A DNA stretch of 64,000 bases from Streptomyces xinghaiensis S187 (GTDB lineage: Bacteria > Actinomycetota > Actinomycetes > Streptomycetales > Streptomycetaceae). The stretch spans positions 4,278,001-4,342,000 of the forward strand of contig NZ_CP023202.1 in the NCBI RefSeq assembly GCF_000220705.2, given 5' to 3'. The position numbers were made by a program, and so were the translations under genes. Within the stretch, counting starts at the first letter, position 1. Each line of letters opens with the position of its first letter. The notes under the pieces are model-generated. The model was not told where the DNA came from and did not search any database. It saw only the letters and a list, made by a program, of their open reading frames with translations. Shown piece by piece: positions 8,282-16,136 of this stretch.

Positions 8282-9436
8282 TCAGTTCTCGGTGCCGGGG
8301 GCCGGGGCCGGGGCGGGCACGGACCCGCTGTCGGGGCGGGTGGCTGTCCCGGTCCGGTGGCCGGGGGCGTGGTTCCCGTCACGGGAGGGCGCGGGGTCCG
8401 GGCGGTGTTCCGTGGTGGTGTCCGGAGTGTGCTCCGCGGTGTGTTCCGGAGGCTGCTCCTCGGTGCGGGGCCCGGGGCGTTCCGGGGTGTGGTCCTCGGC
8501 CGGGTCCCGGGGGTGTTCGCCGGCGCCGTCCCGGGGGCGGTCGGTGTCGCGACGGGTGCCGCGGCCGGTGATAGTGGCCAGACTGGTGCGGATGTGCTCC
8601 ATCTGGGCGCGGAGGGTGTCGCGGCGGCTGGCGTGGTCGCGCAGGGCGCGTTCGGTTTCGCGTTCGACGCGTTCGCGGCGGGCGTGGGCCTGGGTGATGA
8701 TGTCGGCGGCGCGGGCTTCGGCTTCGTCGCGTTCGCGCCGGGCGGTGTCCTCGGCGTCGGCGTGGGTGTCGCGGGCCCCGGCGAGGAGGGTTTCGGCGCG
8801 TTCCGTCAGTTCGGTGACGTGCTTCTCGGTGGCGGCCCTGGCGGCGGAGAGTTCCCGGTCGGCGTCGGCCCGGCGGGCGGCGAGTTCGCGTTCCTGTTCG
8901 GCGTGGAGGCGGGTGGCCCGCTCGCGGGCGTCCTTGAGTGCGGCGGCTGCCTGGGCGCGTTGTTCCTGGGCGGCCCGGCGGGCGGTGGTGAGGGTCTTGC
9001 CGGCGATCTCGCGGGCGGCGGCGAGGGCCTGCTCGGCCCAGTGGTCGGCTTCCTTGCGGAGTGCGGTGGCGTCGACGCGGGCGGCGTCGCGGAGGGTGCG
9101 GGCGGTCGCGTCGGCTTCGTCGCGGAGGGCCTGGGCGGTGGTCTCGGCGCGGGCGCGGAGTTCGGCGGCCTCGGCCTCGACGGTGAGGAGGAGTTCGCGG
9201 GCGCGGTCGCCGAGGCTCTCGTAGGTCTGCGGGGGGAGTTGTGCGGCGTGTTCGCGGAGCCGGGTGAGTTCGGTCTCCATGTCCTGGGCGCGGGCCGCGA
9301 GCCGGTCGGCGCGGTCGAGGGCCTCGTCGCGGGCTCCGGTGAGTTCGGCGATCGCGCGGTTGACCTGTTCCGGCCGGTAGCCGCGCCGGTGGCCGCGTAC
9401 GGTGGCGATCCCGTGGGGTGACACAGTCGCACTCAT
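8282..9436 (-). CDS. FilP-like coiled-coil ("cellulose-binding protein") family protein
   Basis: From the ATG at 9436 the protein has 384 residues. It begins MSATVSPHGIATVRGHRRGYRPEQVN, a short head resembling the DivIVA/FilP N-terminus, and continues for about 250 residues as an almost unbroken Ala/Glu/Arg-rich coiled coil. It ends in a ~90-residue disordered tail rich in Pro, Asp, His, Arg and Thr. Streptomyces FilP and relatives (often misannotated as cellulose-binding proteins) form cytoskeletal filaments near hyphal tips; this looks like a paralogue with an extended tail. A longer in-frame start at 9595 adds sequence unlike the family. It is convergent with the sensor kinase. A structural role is inferred from architecture, not shown. 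Confidence 0.75.
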   Translation of the reverse strand: MSATVSPHGIATVRGHRRGYRPEQVNRAIAELTGARDEALDRADRLAARAQDMETELTRLREHAAQLPPQTYESLGDRARELLLTVEAEAAELRARAETTAQALRDEADATARTLRDAARVDATALRKEADHWAEQALAAAREIAGKTLTTARRAAQEQRAQAAAALKDARERATRLHAEQERELAARRADADRELSAARAATEKHVTELTERAETLLAGARDTHADAEDTARRERDEAEARAADIITQAHARRERVERETERALRDHASRRDTLRAQMEHIRTSLATITGRGTRRDTDRPRDGAGEHPRDPAEDHTPERPGPRTEEQPPEHTAEHTPDTTTEHRPDPAPSRDGNHAPGHRTGTATRPDSGSVPAPAPAPGTEN

Positions 9437-9694
9437 TTTGAGCCCTTTCGTCCCGATTGTGAGATCCGCTCCGGCGCATATCTTTCCGATGCGGGTCAGG
9501 CGCCCATAACGCGACACTCCGCCCTTCCGTCCCTGTTCAAGGATGCGGCATCGGCCGCGAAGCCGGAATGGCGTCCGGTGCGGCGGGTTGGGCACGGCGG
9601 GGGCGGGCCGTGTGAGGACGCCGCCGGGTGCCCGGGGTGTCGGGGCACCCGGCGGCGTACCGGGAGGGAGAAGGGCGGCGGCGGGCCGCCGGGG

Positions 9695-12211
9695 TCAGAG
9701 CAGTCCGTCCCACATCTGTTCGAGGATGACGGACCACCAGCTCTCGGGGGACGACAGGCAGGCGGCGTCGAGGGCGATCAGCTGGGCCTGGAAGTCGACG
9801 GTCCAGCGGCCGGCCTGTTCGGGCGTCAGTCCGTAGCGCAGCCGCCACATGCGGCCGAGCATGGCCATGCAGCGGACGAATTCGGGCAGTCCGGTGTTGA
9901 CGAACTGCGGGGGGACCGGCTGTCCGCCCGGCCCCGCCTCGATCGGTACGGCGACGATGTTGGCCGTGCCGTACTGCACGCACAGCTGGCGGCCGAAGTC
10001 GCTGCCCATGACGAGGTACGAGCCGGCGTCCGGGGCGGGCTGCACGCCGCGTTCGGCTGCCAGTTCGGCCAGGGTCGGCACGGGGCGGCCGGGCTGGGCC
10101 TGGGCCCAGAAGAACGGGCCGAAGTCCACCGGCAGTCCGGCCCACACCAGGGTCTGCGCGACGATGTCGGGCACGCCCTGCCGGGAGACCGCGTGCTGGT
10201 CGAACCGGAAGAGCCCCTGCGGGCCGAAGGACTGGGCCAGTTCGTGGGCGAGGCCCTCGGCCGGCACCGGCGGGATCGGCGGCACCTGGCCGGGGTGCGG
10301 CAGCGGCACCCGGTTCGGCGCGGGGCGTGCCGGGCCGTCGGCCACCTGGTGCAACTCGCCCTGGTGCTCGATCAGATGGCGTACGCCCTGCTGCCGTGTG
10401 GCGTGGTCACGGCCGTAGGGAGCGGTGTGGCTGATCCGCACCTGGGGGAAGGTCTCGCGGACCATCCGGGCGCAGTAGCCGCCGGGCAGGTCGCAGGACT
10501 CCAGTTCGGTGTGGAGTTCCAGCACCTGCTGCGGCGGCACGTTCTGTGCGCGCAGTTCGTGCAGGATCTGCCACTCCGGGTGCGGGGTGCCGTAGGCGGA
10601 GCGGCGGATGATCTGCTGCTCCGAGCCGTCCTGCGCGCGGTAGCGGAGGACGGCCATGTAGCCGGGGCCGACCATGGGCGGACCGGCTGGTGCCTGCGGG
10701 TAGCCGTACGCGCCCGGGGCGGGTGGCGGGGGCGGCGGCTGGGCGCCGGGCGGCGTGCCGGGGGTGCCGGGCGGGCCCGGGGGGTGGGGCGCTCCGGGTG
10801 CTCCAGGGGCTCCGGGGCCGCCGGGGTTGGGTCCGGCGAGCATGGTCGCCTGGTAGTGGGGGTCGGCGCCGGGGGCCCCCGGCCCACCGGGAGCGCCGGG
10901 GGTGCCGGGCGGTCCGGGGGGCGGCGGGGTGCCCGCGCCGGGGGTGCCGGGCGGGCCGGGGGGATGGGGTGCTCCCGGCGCGGCGGGGCCGCCCGGGTTG
11001 GGTCCGGCGAGCATGGTGGCGGCATGGTGCGCGCCGTCACCCGGCGCGCCGGGCGCGGGGGGCGGCGGGGGAGTGCCGGGGGTGCCGGACGTTCCCGGGG
11101 CTCCCGGGGGGCCGGGCGGCGGGGGTGTACCCGTGCCCGGGGCCTGCGGGGCCTGCGGGGCCTGCGGGGCCTGCGGGGCCTGCGGGGCCCGCGGCGTGCC
11201 GCCCGGAGCCGGGGCGCCGCCGGTACCGGTGCCGCCCGGGGTGGACGGTTCGCCGACGGCCGGGGCGACGGTGGTGCGGGGCAACTGGCTGCCCCCGGAC
11301 ATCAGTTCCGTCCGGTCGTGCGCCCGCGAACTCTGCCGCGGGCCCGCTGCCTCGTCTCCGTCCTCGCCGGCCAGCGGCGGTGCGAAGACGGTGGCGGGGA
11401 GGTCGACGGAGGCGTCGTCGGGCCCCGCGGTGATGTCGGTGCCGGCCCAGGGGGTTCCGCTGGGAGGCGCGGCGGGGCCGGGTACGGCGCCGGGGGCGGC
11501 CGCGGGGGCGCCGTCCCGCGCGGAGGGGCCCGGGCCGTTCCCGGCGGCGGAGCCCGTCCCGCCGGGGGAGCCGGAGGCTCCGGACGAGCCGGCCTCGGGC
11601 CAGGCGGTGCCCGCGACGGGCGCGCCGCCGGACGGGGTGGCCGCGGCGGGCGTGGCGGAGCCGGATCCCGCACCCGGGCCGGATCCCGCACCCGAGACGG
11701 TGCCGGATCCCGCTCCCGGCGCGCCACCGGGAGCCGAGCCCCCAGCGGTGCCCGGGCCCGTGTCCGCGTCCGCCGCCGGTCCGGAGCCCGCAGCCGGTGT
11801 GGCGGAGTCCCGCCTGCGGTCCGGGATGCCGATCTGGTCGGCGGCGTCCTGGAGCCACTGCGGGGGTGTCAGCAGGAAGGAGGTGGCCTCCAGGTCGACC
11901 CGCTGCGGCCGTTCGGCCGGTTCGTCGCCGGTGTCCAGGGGGGCCGCGCCGTAGCGCTCCTCGTAGTGGCGGATGATCTCGCCGACCGGGAGCGCGGGCC
12001 ACAGGGTGGCGTCGCCGCTGTCCCGGGCGATGACGAGCCGGGACCGGCCGCCGTCCGAGGTGGGGCCGTCCTCGCGGTCCTCGGCCCAGGCCACGAAGCC
12101 CAGGTCGAACTCGCGTACCTTCACCTCGCGGTGCTGGTACGCGGGGACGTCGCCGTTGATCCACTCCTCGGCGCGCTCCTGCGCCTGTGCGAAGGTCACC
12201 ATCGCGCTCAT
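9695..12211 (-). CDS. Imm35-like / deaminase-like / SUKH-4-like multidomain protein with a Pro-Gly linker
   Basis: An 838-residue protein of unusual build. Residues ~1-80 (MSAMVTFAQAQERAEEWING ... GEIIRHYEERYG) look like an Imm35/YrhB immunity domain. A ~400-residue Pro/Gly/Ala-rich, collagen-like region follows, including APQ repeats and a repeated ATMLAGPNPGG segment. At ~520-610 is a nucleotide-deaminase-like domain with an HPEW (HxE) motif near residue 546 and ELESCDLPGGYC near 570 in place of a classical CxxC. The last ~200 residues (HELAQSFGPQGLFRF ... YLVMGSDFG ... EFVRCMAMLGRMW) resemble SUKH-4 immunity domains. The ATG at 12211 overlaps the stop of the upstream gene (ATGA), so the two are translationally coupled. 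No signal peptide or membrane segment. Domain names are from recall of the families. Confidence 0.75.
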   Translation of the reverse strand: MSAMVTFAQAQERAEEWINGDVPAYQHREVKVREFDLGFVAWAEDREDGPTSDGGRSRLVIARDSGDATLWPALPVGEIIRHYEERYGAAPLDTGDEPAERPQRVDLEATSFLLTPPQWLQDAADQIGIPDRRRDSATPAAGSGPAADADTGPGTAGGSAPGGAPGAGSGTVSGAGSGPGAGSGSATPAAATPSGGAPVAGTAWPEAGSSGASGSPGGTGSAAGNGPGPSARDGAPAAAPGAVPGPAAPPSGTPWAGTDITAGPDDASVDLPATVFAPPLAGEDGDEAAGPRQSSRAHDRTELMSGGSQLPRTTVAPAVGEPSTPGGTGTGGAPAPGGTPRAPQAPQAPQAPQAPQAPGTGTPPPPGPPGAPGTSGTPGTPPPPPAPGAPGDGAHHAATMLAGPNPGGPAAPGAPHPPGPPGTPGAGTPPPPGPPGTPGAPGGPGAPGADPHYQATMLAGPNPGGPGAPGAPGAPHPPGPPGTPGTPPGAQPPPPPPAPGAYGYPQAPAGPPMVGPGYMAVLRYRAQDGSEQQIIRRSAYGTPHPEWQILHELRAQNVPPQQVLELHTELESCDLPGGYCARMVRETFPQVRISHTAPYGRDHATRQQGVRHLIEHQGELHQVADGPARPAPNRVPLPHPGQVPPIPPVPAEGLAHELAQSFGPQGLFRFDQHAVSRQGVPDIVAQTLVWAGLPVDFGPFFWAQAQPGRPVPTLAELAAERGVQPAPDAGSYLVMGSDFGRQLCVQYGTANIVAVPIEAGPGGQPVPPQFVNTGLPEFVRCMAMLGRMWRLRYGLTPEQAGRWTVDFQAQLIALDAACLSSPESWWSVILEQMWDGLL
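11141..11193. repeat. 9-bp minisatellite inside the deaminase/SUKH-4 gene
   Basis: The unit ggcctgcgg is repeated five times in tandem from 11141, followed by a sixth copy with one change. On the coding strand it gives an Ala-Pro-Gln repeat in the disordered linker. In-frame length variation between strains would be expected. Confidence 0.85.
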
Positions 12212-13215
12212 CCCTCCACCGGGACGGCGTACGCGAAGCCGCCGTCCACCATCAGGTTGGCCACGGTCTCCAGTTCGGGCGGGCTGCCCGCCAGCCGCCG
12301 CAGGAAGTCGTCGAAGTCGTCGCCGCAGGGCAGCAGGAGCTGTTCGACCCGCTCCTGGACGGTGAGGCCGTCGTGGTCGCGCGCGTCGTCGTAGGCGCAG
12401 AACCACACCGAGCCGAGCGCCGAACCCTTCACCTTGACGGCGAGGAGCCCGCCCTGGACGAAGGCGACGCCCAGGTAGTCCTTGGTGAGGTGGTCGCGCA
12501 GGCACTTGTTGACGTAGACGAGGTCGTTGACGGCGGCCTCGTCGCGCACCGTGAAGAACGGCTGGTCGACGAGGAGGCCCAGTCCGGCGTCGAGCGCGGC
12601 GCCGACCGGCGCGCAGCCGCCCGCCGCCTTGAGGAAGGACCGGTAGGCGCCGGGCAGCCGGTAGCCGAGGTCCTCCTCGGCGCCGAGGACCTGCGCCTCG
12701 GTGACGGACAGGGCGCCCTTGGGCAGCCCGAGGTGGGCGGGCCGGGTCTCCTGCAGGGGGCGGGTGCCGCGCTTGTCCTGGTCGACGGAGGCGGTGGCCA
12801 GTCCCCCGTGGTGCCGCAGCAGTGCCTTGACCTCGACGGGCACGAGTTCCATCCGGCGGCTGTCCGGTACGTGGTGCCAGGTCCAGCCGTGCGGGGTGGC
12901 CACCGGCGGGAGGCTGCCCCAGAGGTCGTGGCCCGCGGTGTGCAGGGCGGCGTTGGCCGACACGTAGTCGGTGAGCCGGAGTTCGTCGACGCCGAAGCCC
13001 TCGGGCGGGTCGGCGATCTCGGCGGCCGCGCGCGCGTAGGGGGAGAAGTCCGGACGGCCGTTCTCGTCGATCCGCACGCCGCCGGGGTACCGGGCCGCGC
13101 GGACCGGGTCCGGGAAGTGCACGATCTGCCCGGCGTAGGCGGTGTTGGGTGGCGCGGGGTGTTCCCCCGCCCGGGGGCTGGGAGGCGCCCCCAGCCCGGG
13201 CCGGCCTGTCGTCAT
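12208..13215 (-). CDS. WHH-type nuclease domain fused to a SUKH (SMI1/KNR4) domain
   Basis: A 335-residue protein from the ATG at 13215 (an AGGGGG box lies upstream). Residues ~40-125 contain GFGVDELRLTDYVSAN and GWTWHHVPDSRRMELVP ... LLRHHGG, the WHH variant of HNH/EndoVII nuclease toxin domains, with His114-His115 and the later histidine pair as probable metal ligands. From about residue 172 (SVTEAQVLGAEEDLGYRLPG, YRSFLKAAGG) to the end is a SUKH fold, the commonest immunity domain for nucleic-acid-degrading toxins. A toxin-type nuclease and its potential inhibitor are thus on one chain. No signal peptide, WXG or other export module is present. It is first gene of a two-gene leftward operon. 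Confidence 0.78.
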   Translation of the reverse strand: MTTGRPGLGAPPSPRAGEHPAPPNTAYAGQIVHFPDPVRAARYPGGVRIDENGRPDFSPYARAAAEIADPPEGFGVDELRLTDYVSANAALHTAGHDLWGSLPPVATPHGWTWHHVPDSRRMELVPVEVKALLRHHGGLATASVDQDKRGTRPLQETRPAHLGLPKGALSVTEAQVLGAEEDLGYRLPGAYRSFLKAAGGCAPVGAALDAGLGLLVDQPFFTVRDEAAVNDLVYVNKCLRDHLTKDYLGVAFVQGGLLAVKVKGSALGSVWFCAYDDARDHDGLTVQERVEQLLLPCGDDFDDFLRRLAGSPPELETVANLMVDGGFAYAVPVEG

Positions 13216-13632
13216 GGCGGTTGCCCCCTGCTGCGTCCGATGTTGGCGCACAGCCTATGCGGTGCCGGGGGTGGGGGTCCCGTCCCGGTGGCGGGGCGGG
13301 GGTGTACGCCATTCGGGGGTATTCGGTGCGGGGGCGCGGGGTCCTCGGGCGCCGGGGAGGGGCTCGTACGGGCCCTTGGCCGGGCGCCCGGGTGCCCGGA
13401 GGTGGCCGGGGCGGCTGCACCGGTGTTCGCGGGGCGGGCGCGCTTCCGTTCCCGGACGGCCCGGGATAACCCTTTCGGGGTGTCTGTCGTCTTTCCTGTG
13501 ACGACCTGTCACCCGCCGGTGACCTGCGGTCGTGCGACGCGCGGAGGGTGCCCGCCGGACTTCCTGATTTCCCCGGCGGTTTGGCAGGCTGTCCCCGCAA
13601 CCAGGGGGATTGCACAGGAGGGGATCCACCGA
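13216..13632. other. Divergent intergenic region
   Basis: 417 bp between two divergent toxin/immunity transcription units. I see no gene. Both outward start codons have purine-rich ribosome-binding sites, so the two promoters must lie here, but I cannot place them confidently. Confidence 0.5.
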
Positions 13633-14157
13633 ATGAGCGCCACCCAGGACCTCCCGGCAACCCCGCCGGGTGACCCGCGGCTGCGATGGAGCAGCGACGC
13701 CGGTCCCGCGCGGCCGCCGGTTCTCCGGCACCGCCGGGACGGCATTCTGCCCGCGGTCGCCGCGGCGCTCTCCGTGCGCGGGAAGACCCTCACCGCCACG
13801 GCGGGGCGGGGTGACCGGCCGCCGGTGCTCCATCCGCTGGTCCAGGATTTCCTCGACCGGCTCGGCACGGCTCAGCGTGAACGATTCACCGGCCGCTGCC
13901 CCGAGGCCCTGCTGCTCTCCCGGCAGCTGGCCGAGGTCGAGGGTGCGCGGAGCAAGCGGGCCGCCCGCCGGCCGCTGACCCACGGCGAGGCGCGGAAGGC
14001 GCTGAAGCAGGCCAAGCTGACGGCGCGGCACATCCGGGAGGACGGCGACCCCCGGCACGGCCGGTACGCCCCGCCCTGCCGGTCCTGCACGGCGCTGCTG
14101 GCGCATTTCGGCGTCCGTGCCGTCGACCCCTCGGTGTCCGCCCCGGACAGGAGCTGA
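13633..14157 (+). CDS. YwqJ-like deaminase-fold protein
   Basis: A 174-residue protein from the ATG at 13633, preceded by a strong AGGAGGGG box. It contains RCPEALLLSRQL, in which Cys89-Pro-Glu91 matches the CxE version of the deaminase zinc motif, and PPCRSCTALL, in which Cys149 and Cys152 form the CxxC half. These pairs define the YwqJ-like branch of nucleotide/nucleic-acid deaminases known from polymorphic toxins. The N-terminal ~50 residues are proline- and arginine-rich with no signal peptide. The next gene, one base downstream, encodes a SUKH-type protein, the usual immunity partner. Toxicity and substrate are unknown; the assignment rests on motifs and context. Confidence 0.75.
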   Translation: MSATQDLPATPPGDPRLRWSSDAGPARPPVLRHRRDGILPAVAAALSVRGKTLTATAGRGDRPPVLHPLVQDFLDRLGTAQRERFTGRCPEALLLSRQLAEVEGARSKRAARRPLTHGEARKALKQAKLTARHIREDGDPRHGRYAPPCRSCTALLAHFGVRAVDPSVSAPDRS

Positions 14158-14158
14158 T

Positions 14159-14680
14159 GTGCGCGCTTTCGACCGTACGGCCACCGACCGGTTCGCGGTC
14201 GCCGTGGACGCCGCTCTGCGGAAGGCGGGCTGGCGGCCGGGCCGCTGGGACATCCGGCAGGCCGAGATGTGGGCCGACGGCCTGCGCGCCCATGTGTCGC
14301 CGGCGGGCCACCGGCACACCGTGTTCCCGGCGGCCGTCGAGGCGTGGGCCGAGTTCGGGGGGCTGCGGATCGCGGGTGCGCCCGCGGGGCTCCAGGTGGC
14401 GCCCACGACCTGCCTGATCGACCCGATGTGCGGGCTGCACCTGGCGCGGACGCTCTCCGACCTGGGGCGGGCGCTGGGCACGGAGATCTGCCCGCTGGGC
14501 GAGGAGGCCCCGGGCCCGGAGCCCGGCAGGGGGCGGGCCGTTCTGGCCGTCGACAGCGAGGGGCGGGTCTACAGCCTCGACCACACCGGTGACTGGTTCC
14601 TGGGGCACAGCGTGGACGCGGCTCTCACCACCCTCGTCACCGGCGGCCGCCCGGAGCGGCTGACGGTCGACGGCGGCTGA
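14159..14680 (+). CDS. SUKH-3-like immunity protein
   Basis: A 173-residue protein. The GTG at 14159 is one base after the stop of the deaminase gene, with an AGGAG box inside that gene's end, so the two are an operon. The pattern WRPGRWDIRQAEMWADGLR, FPAAVEAWAEFGGLRI, GTEICPLGEE, LAVDSEGRVYSLDH, GDWFLGHSVDAAL fits the SUKH-3 family, which commonly accompanies YwqJ-like deaminases. Its likely job is binding and neutralising the neighbouring deaminase in the cytosol. This is inferred from family and linkage; no binding evidence can be read from sequence. Confidence 0.8.
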   Translation: MRAFDRTATDRFAVAVDAALRKAGWRPGRWDIRQAEMWADGLRAHVSPAGHRHTVFPAAVEAWAEFGGLRIAGAPAGLQVAPTTCLIDPMCGLHLARTLSDLGRALGTEICPLGEEAPGPEPGRGRAVLAVDSEGRVYSLDHTGDWFLGHSVDAALTTLVTGGRPERLTVDGG

Positions 14681-15266
14681 GAACGGCCGGGGGCGGCCGG
14701 GGCTTCCCCCGCCGGCTCCGCGGCCCGGCCCGCGCCGCCGGGTTCCGGCGGGAGGGCCACGGGGAAGCGGCGCGGGTCCGTGTACGACGCACACGTCATG
14801 GCCGGCCCGGTTGCGGAAGATCGGTATTCCGACTGGTCGCAGGGGTGCCGGAGGCCGGGGGCGCGGCCGGCGGTGCGGCCGGTGCGGGCGGCCGGCTCCT
14901 CCACCCGGCGGAGGCCCCTAGGGGGAGATCCGTACCCACGGGAGGAGCGGTTTCGTACCGCCGGAGGATGAGGGGCGGTCCGGTCGCTCCTAATCTGGTG
15001 GTGCGGTGCTCGGGGGCGGCGCGGCCGGGGACCCCGGGGTGGGGCCATCCCCACCGCGGGGAGGGTGCCCCGCCCCATCGTGCCGGACGGGCCGGGGCGG
15101 CAGGCTGGAGGCAGCCGGCCGGCGCGGCACCGTCCGTGCCGGCGGCCGGAACCGCGAGGCCACCCGGGACCACCGGGACCGGGTCACCGGACCACCGCAC
15201 CACCGACCACCGATCACCCGGGCCGCAGCGGCCCGACACTGTTCGTAGCGACATAGGAGACATACC
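14681..15266. other. Long intergenic region before the ABC exporter
   Basis: 586 bp without a supportable gene. It contains a short GCGGT-TTCGT-ACCGC hairpin near 14950 and a run of CACC-type direct repeats just upstream of the ABC ATPase start. It probably holds the exporter promoter and operator; no factor can be named. Confidence 0.5.
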
Positions 15267-16136
15267 GTGACAACGGCTGTATCGAATCCCAGGACCGGGG
15301 GCAGCGGAGGACATACGGCCGTCGCGGCTCGTGCCCGCAAGGTCGTCAAGGCGTACGGCTCCGGGGAGACCCGGGTGCTGGCGCTGGACGGGGTGGACGT
15401 GGACATCGACCGCGGCCGCCTCACCGCGATCATGGGCCCCTCCGGCTCCGGCAAGTCGACCCTGATGCACTGCCTGGCCGGTCTGGACACCGTCACCGCC
15501 GGTGAGATCCACCTCGGCGACACGGAGATCACCGGCCTCAAGGACAAGAAGCTCACCCGGCTCCGCCGGGACCGGGTCGGCTTCATCTTCCAGGCGTTCA
15601 ACCTGCTGCCCACGCTCAACGCCCTGGAGAACATCACCCTCCCCATGGACATCGCGGGCCGCAGGCCCGACCAGGCGTGGCTGGACCGCGTCGTGGACAC
15701 CGTCGGCCTGCGGGACCGGCTGAAGCACCGGCCGACCGAGCTCTCCGGCGGCCAGCAGCAGCGGGTCGCGGTGGCGCGGGCCCTGGCCGCCCGGCCGGAG
15801 ATCATCTTCGGTGACGAGCCGACCGGCAACCTCGACTCCCGGGCCGGCGCCGAGGTGCTGGGCTTCCTGCGCCGTTCCGTGGACGAGCTGGGCCAGACGA
15901 TCGTGATGGTCACCCACGACCCGGTGGCCGCCGCCTACGCCGACCGGGTCCTCTACCTCGCCGACGGCCGCATCGTCGACGACATGCCGGACCCGACCGC
16001 CGAGCGGGTCCTGGAGCGGATGCTCAGCCTCTCGGCGGACGAGGGCCCCGGACACGAGGCCCCCGGGCACGCGGCTTCCGGCCTGTCCGCACACGCCCCG
16101 TCCGACCCGGCCGCGTCCGCCCGCGGGAGGGCGTGA
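15267..16136 (+). CDS. ABC transporter ATP-binding protein, MacB/LolD type
   Basis: ATPase subunit of a MacB/FtsX-type exporter or mechanotransmission complex. The 289-residue protein has Walker A GPSGSGKST, the Q-loop region FIFQAFNLLPTLNALENITLP typical of this subfamily, signature LSGGQQQRVAVARAL, Walker B IIFGDEPTGNLDS and H-loop VTHDPVAAAYADRV. GTG start at 15267 with AGGAGA upstream. The stop overlaps the start of the permease gene, so the two are translationally coupled. The last ~35 residues are a low-complexity His/Ala/Pro tail. A very similar module occurs at 57.0-60.5 kb. Substrate cannot be read from sequence. Confidence 0.93.
   Translation: MTTAVSNPRTGGSGGHTAVAARARKVVKAYGSGETRVLALDGVDVDIDRGRLTAIMGPSGSGKSTLMHCLAGLDTVTAGEIHLGDTEITGLKDKKLTRLRRDRVGFIFQAFNLLPTLNALENITLPMDIAGRRPDQAWLDRVVDTVGLRDRLKHRPTELSGGQQQRVAVARALAARPEIIFGDEPTGNLDSRAGAEVLGFLRRSVDELGQTIVMVTHDPVAAAYADRVLYLADGRIVDDMPDPTAERVLERMLSLSADEGPGHEAPGHAASGLSAHAPSDPAASARGRA

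Noticed and set aside
11141..11193. CRISPR-like array
   Set aside because: The unit is 9 bp, contiguous, without spacers, and codes for an in-frame APQ repeat; it is a coding minisatellite.
9578..12394. A 938-codon plus-strand frame across the deaminase/SUKH-4 gene
   Set aside because: Gly/Arg/Ala low complexity opposite a well-supported gene; no start signal.
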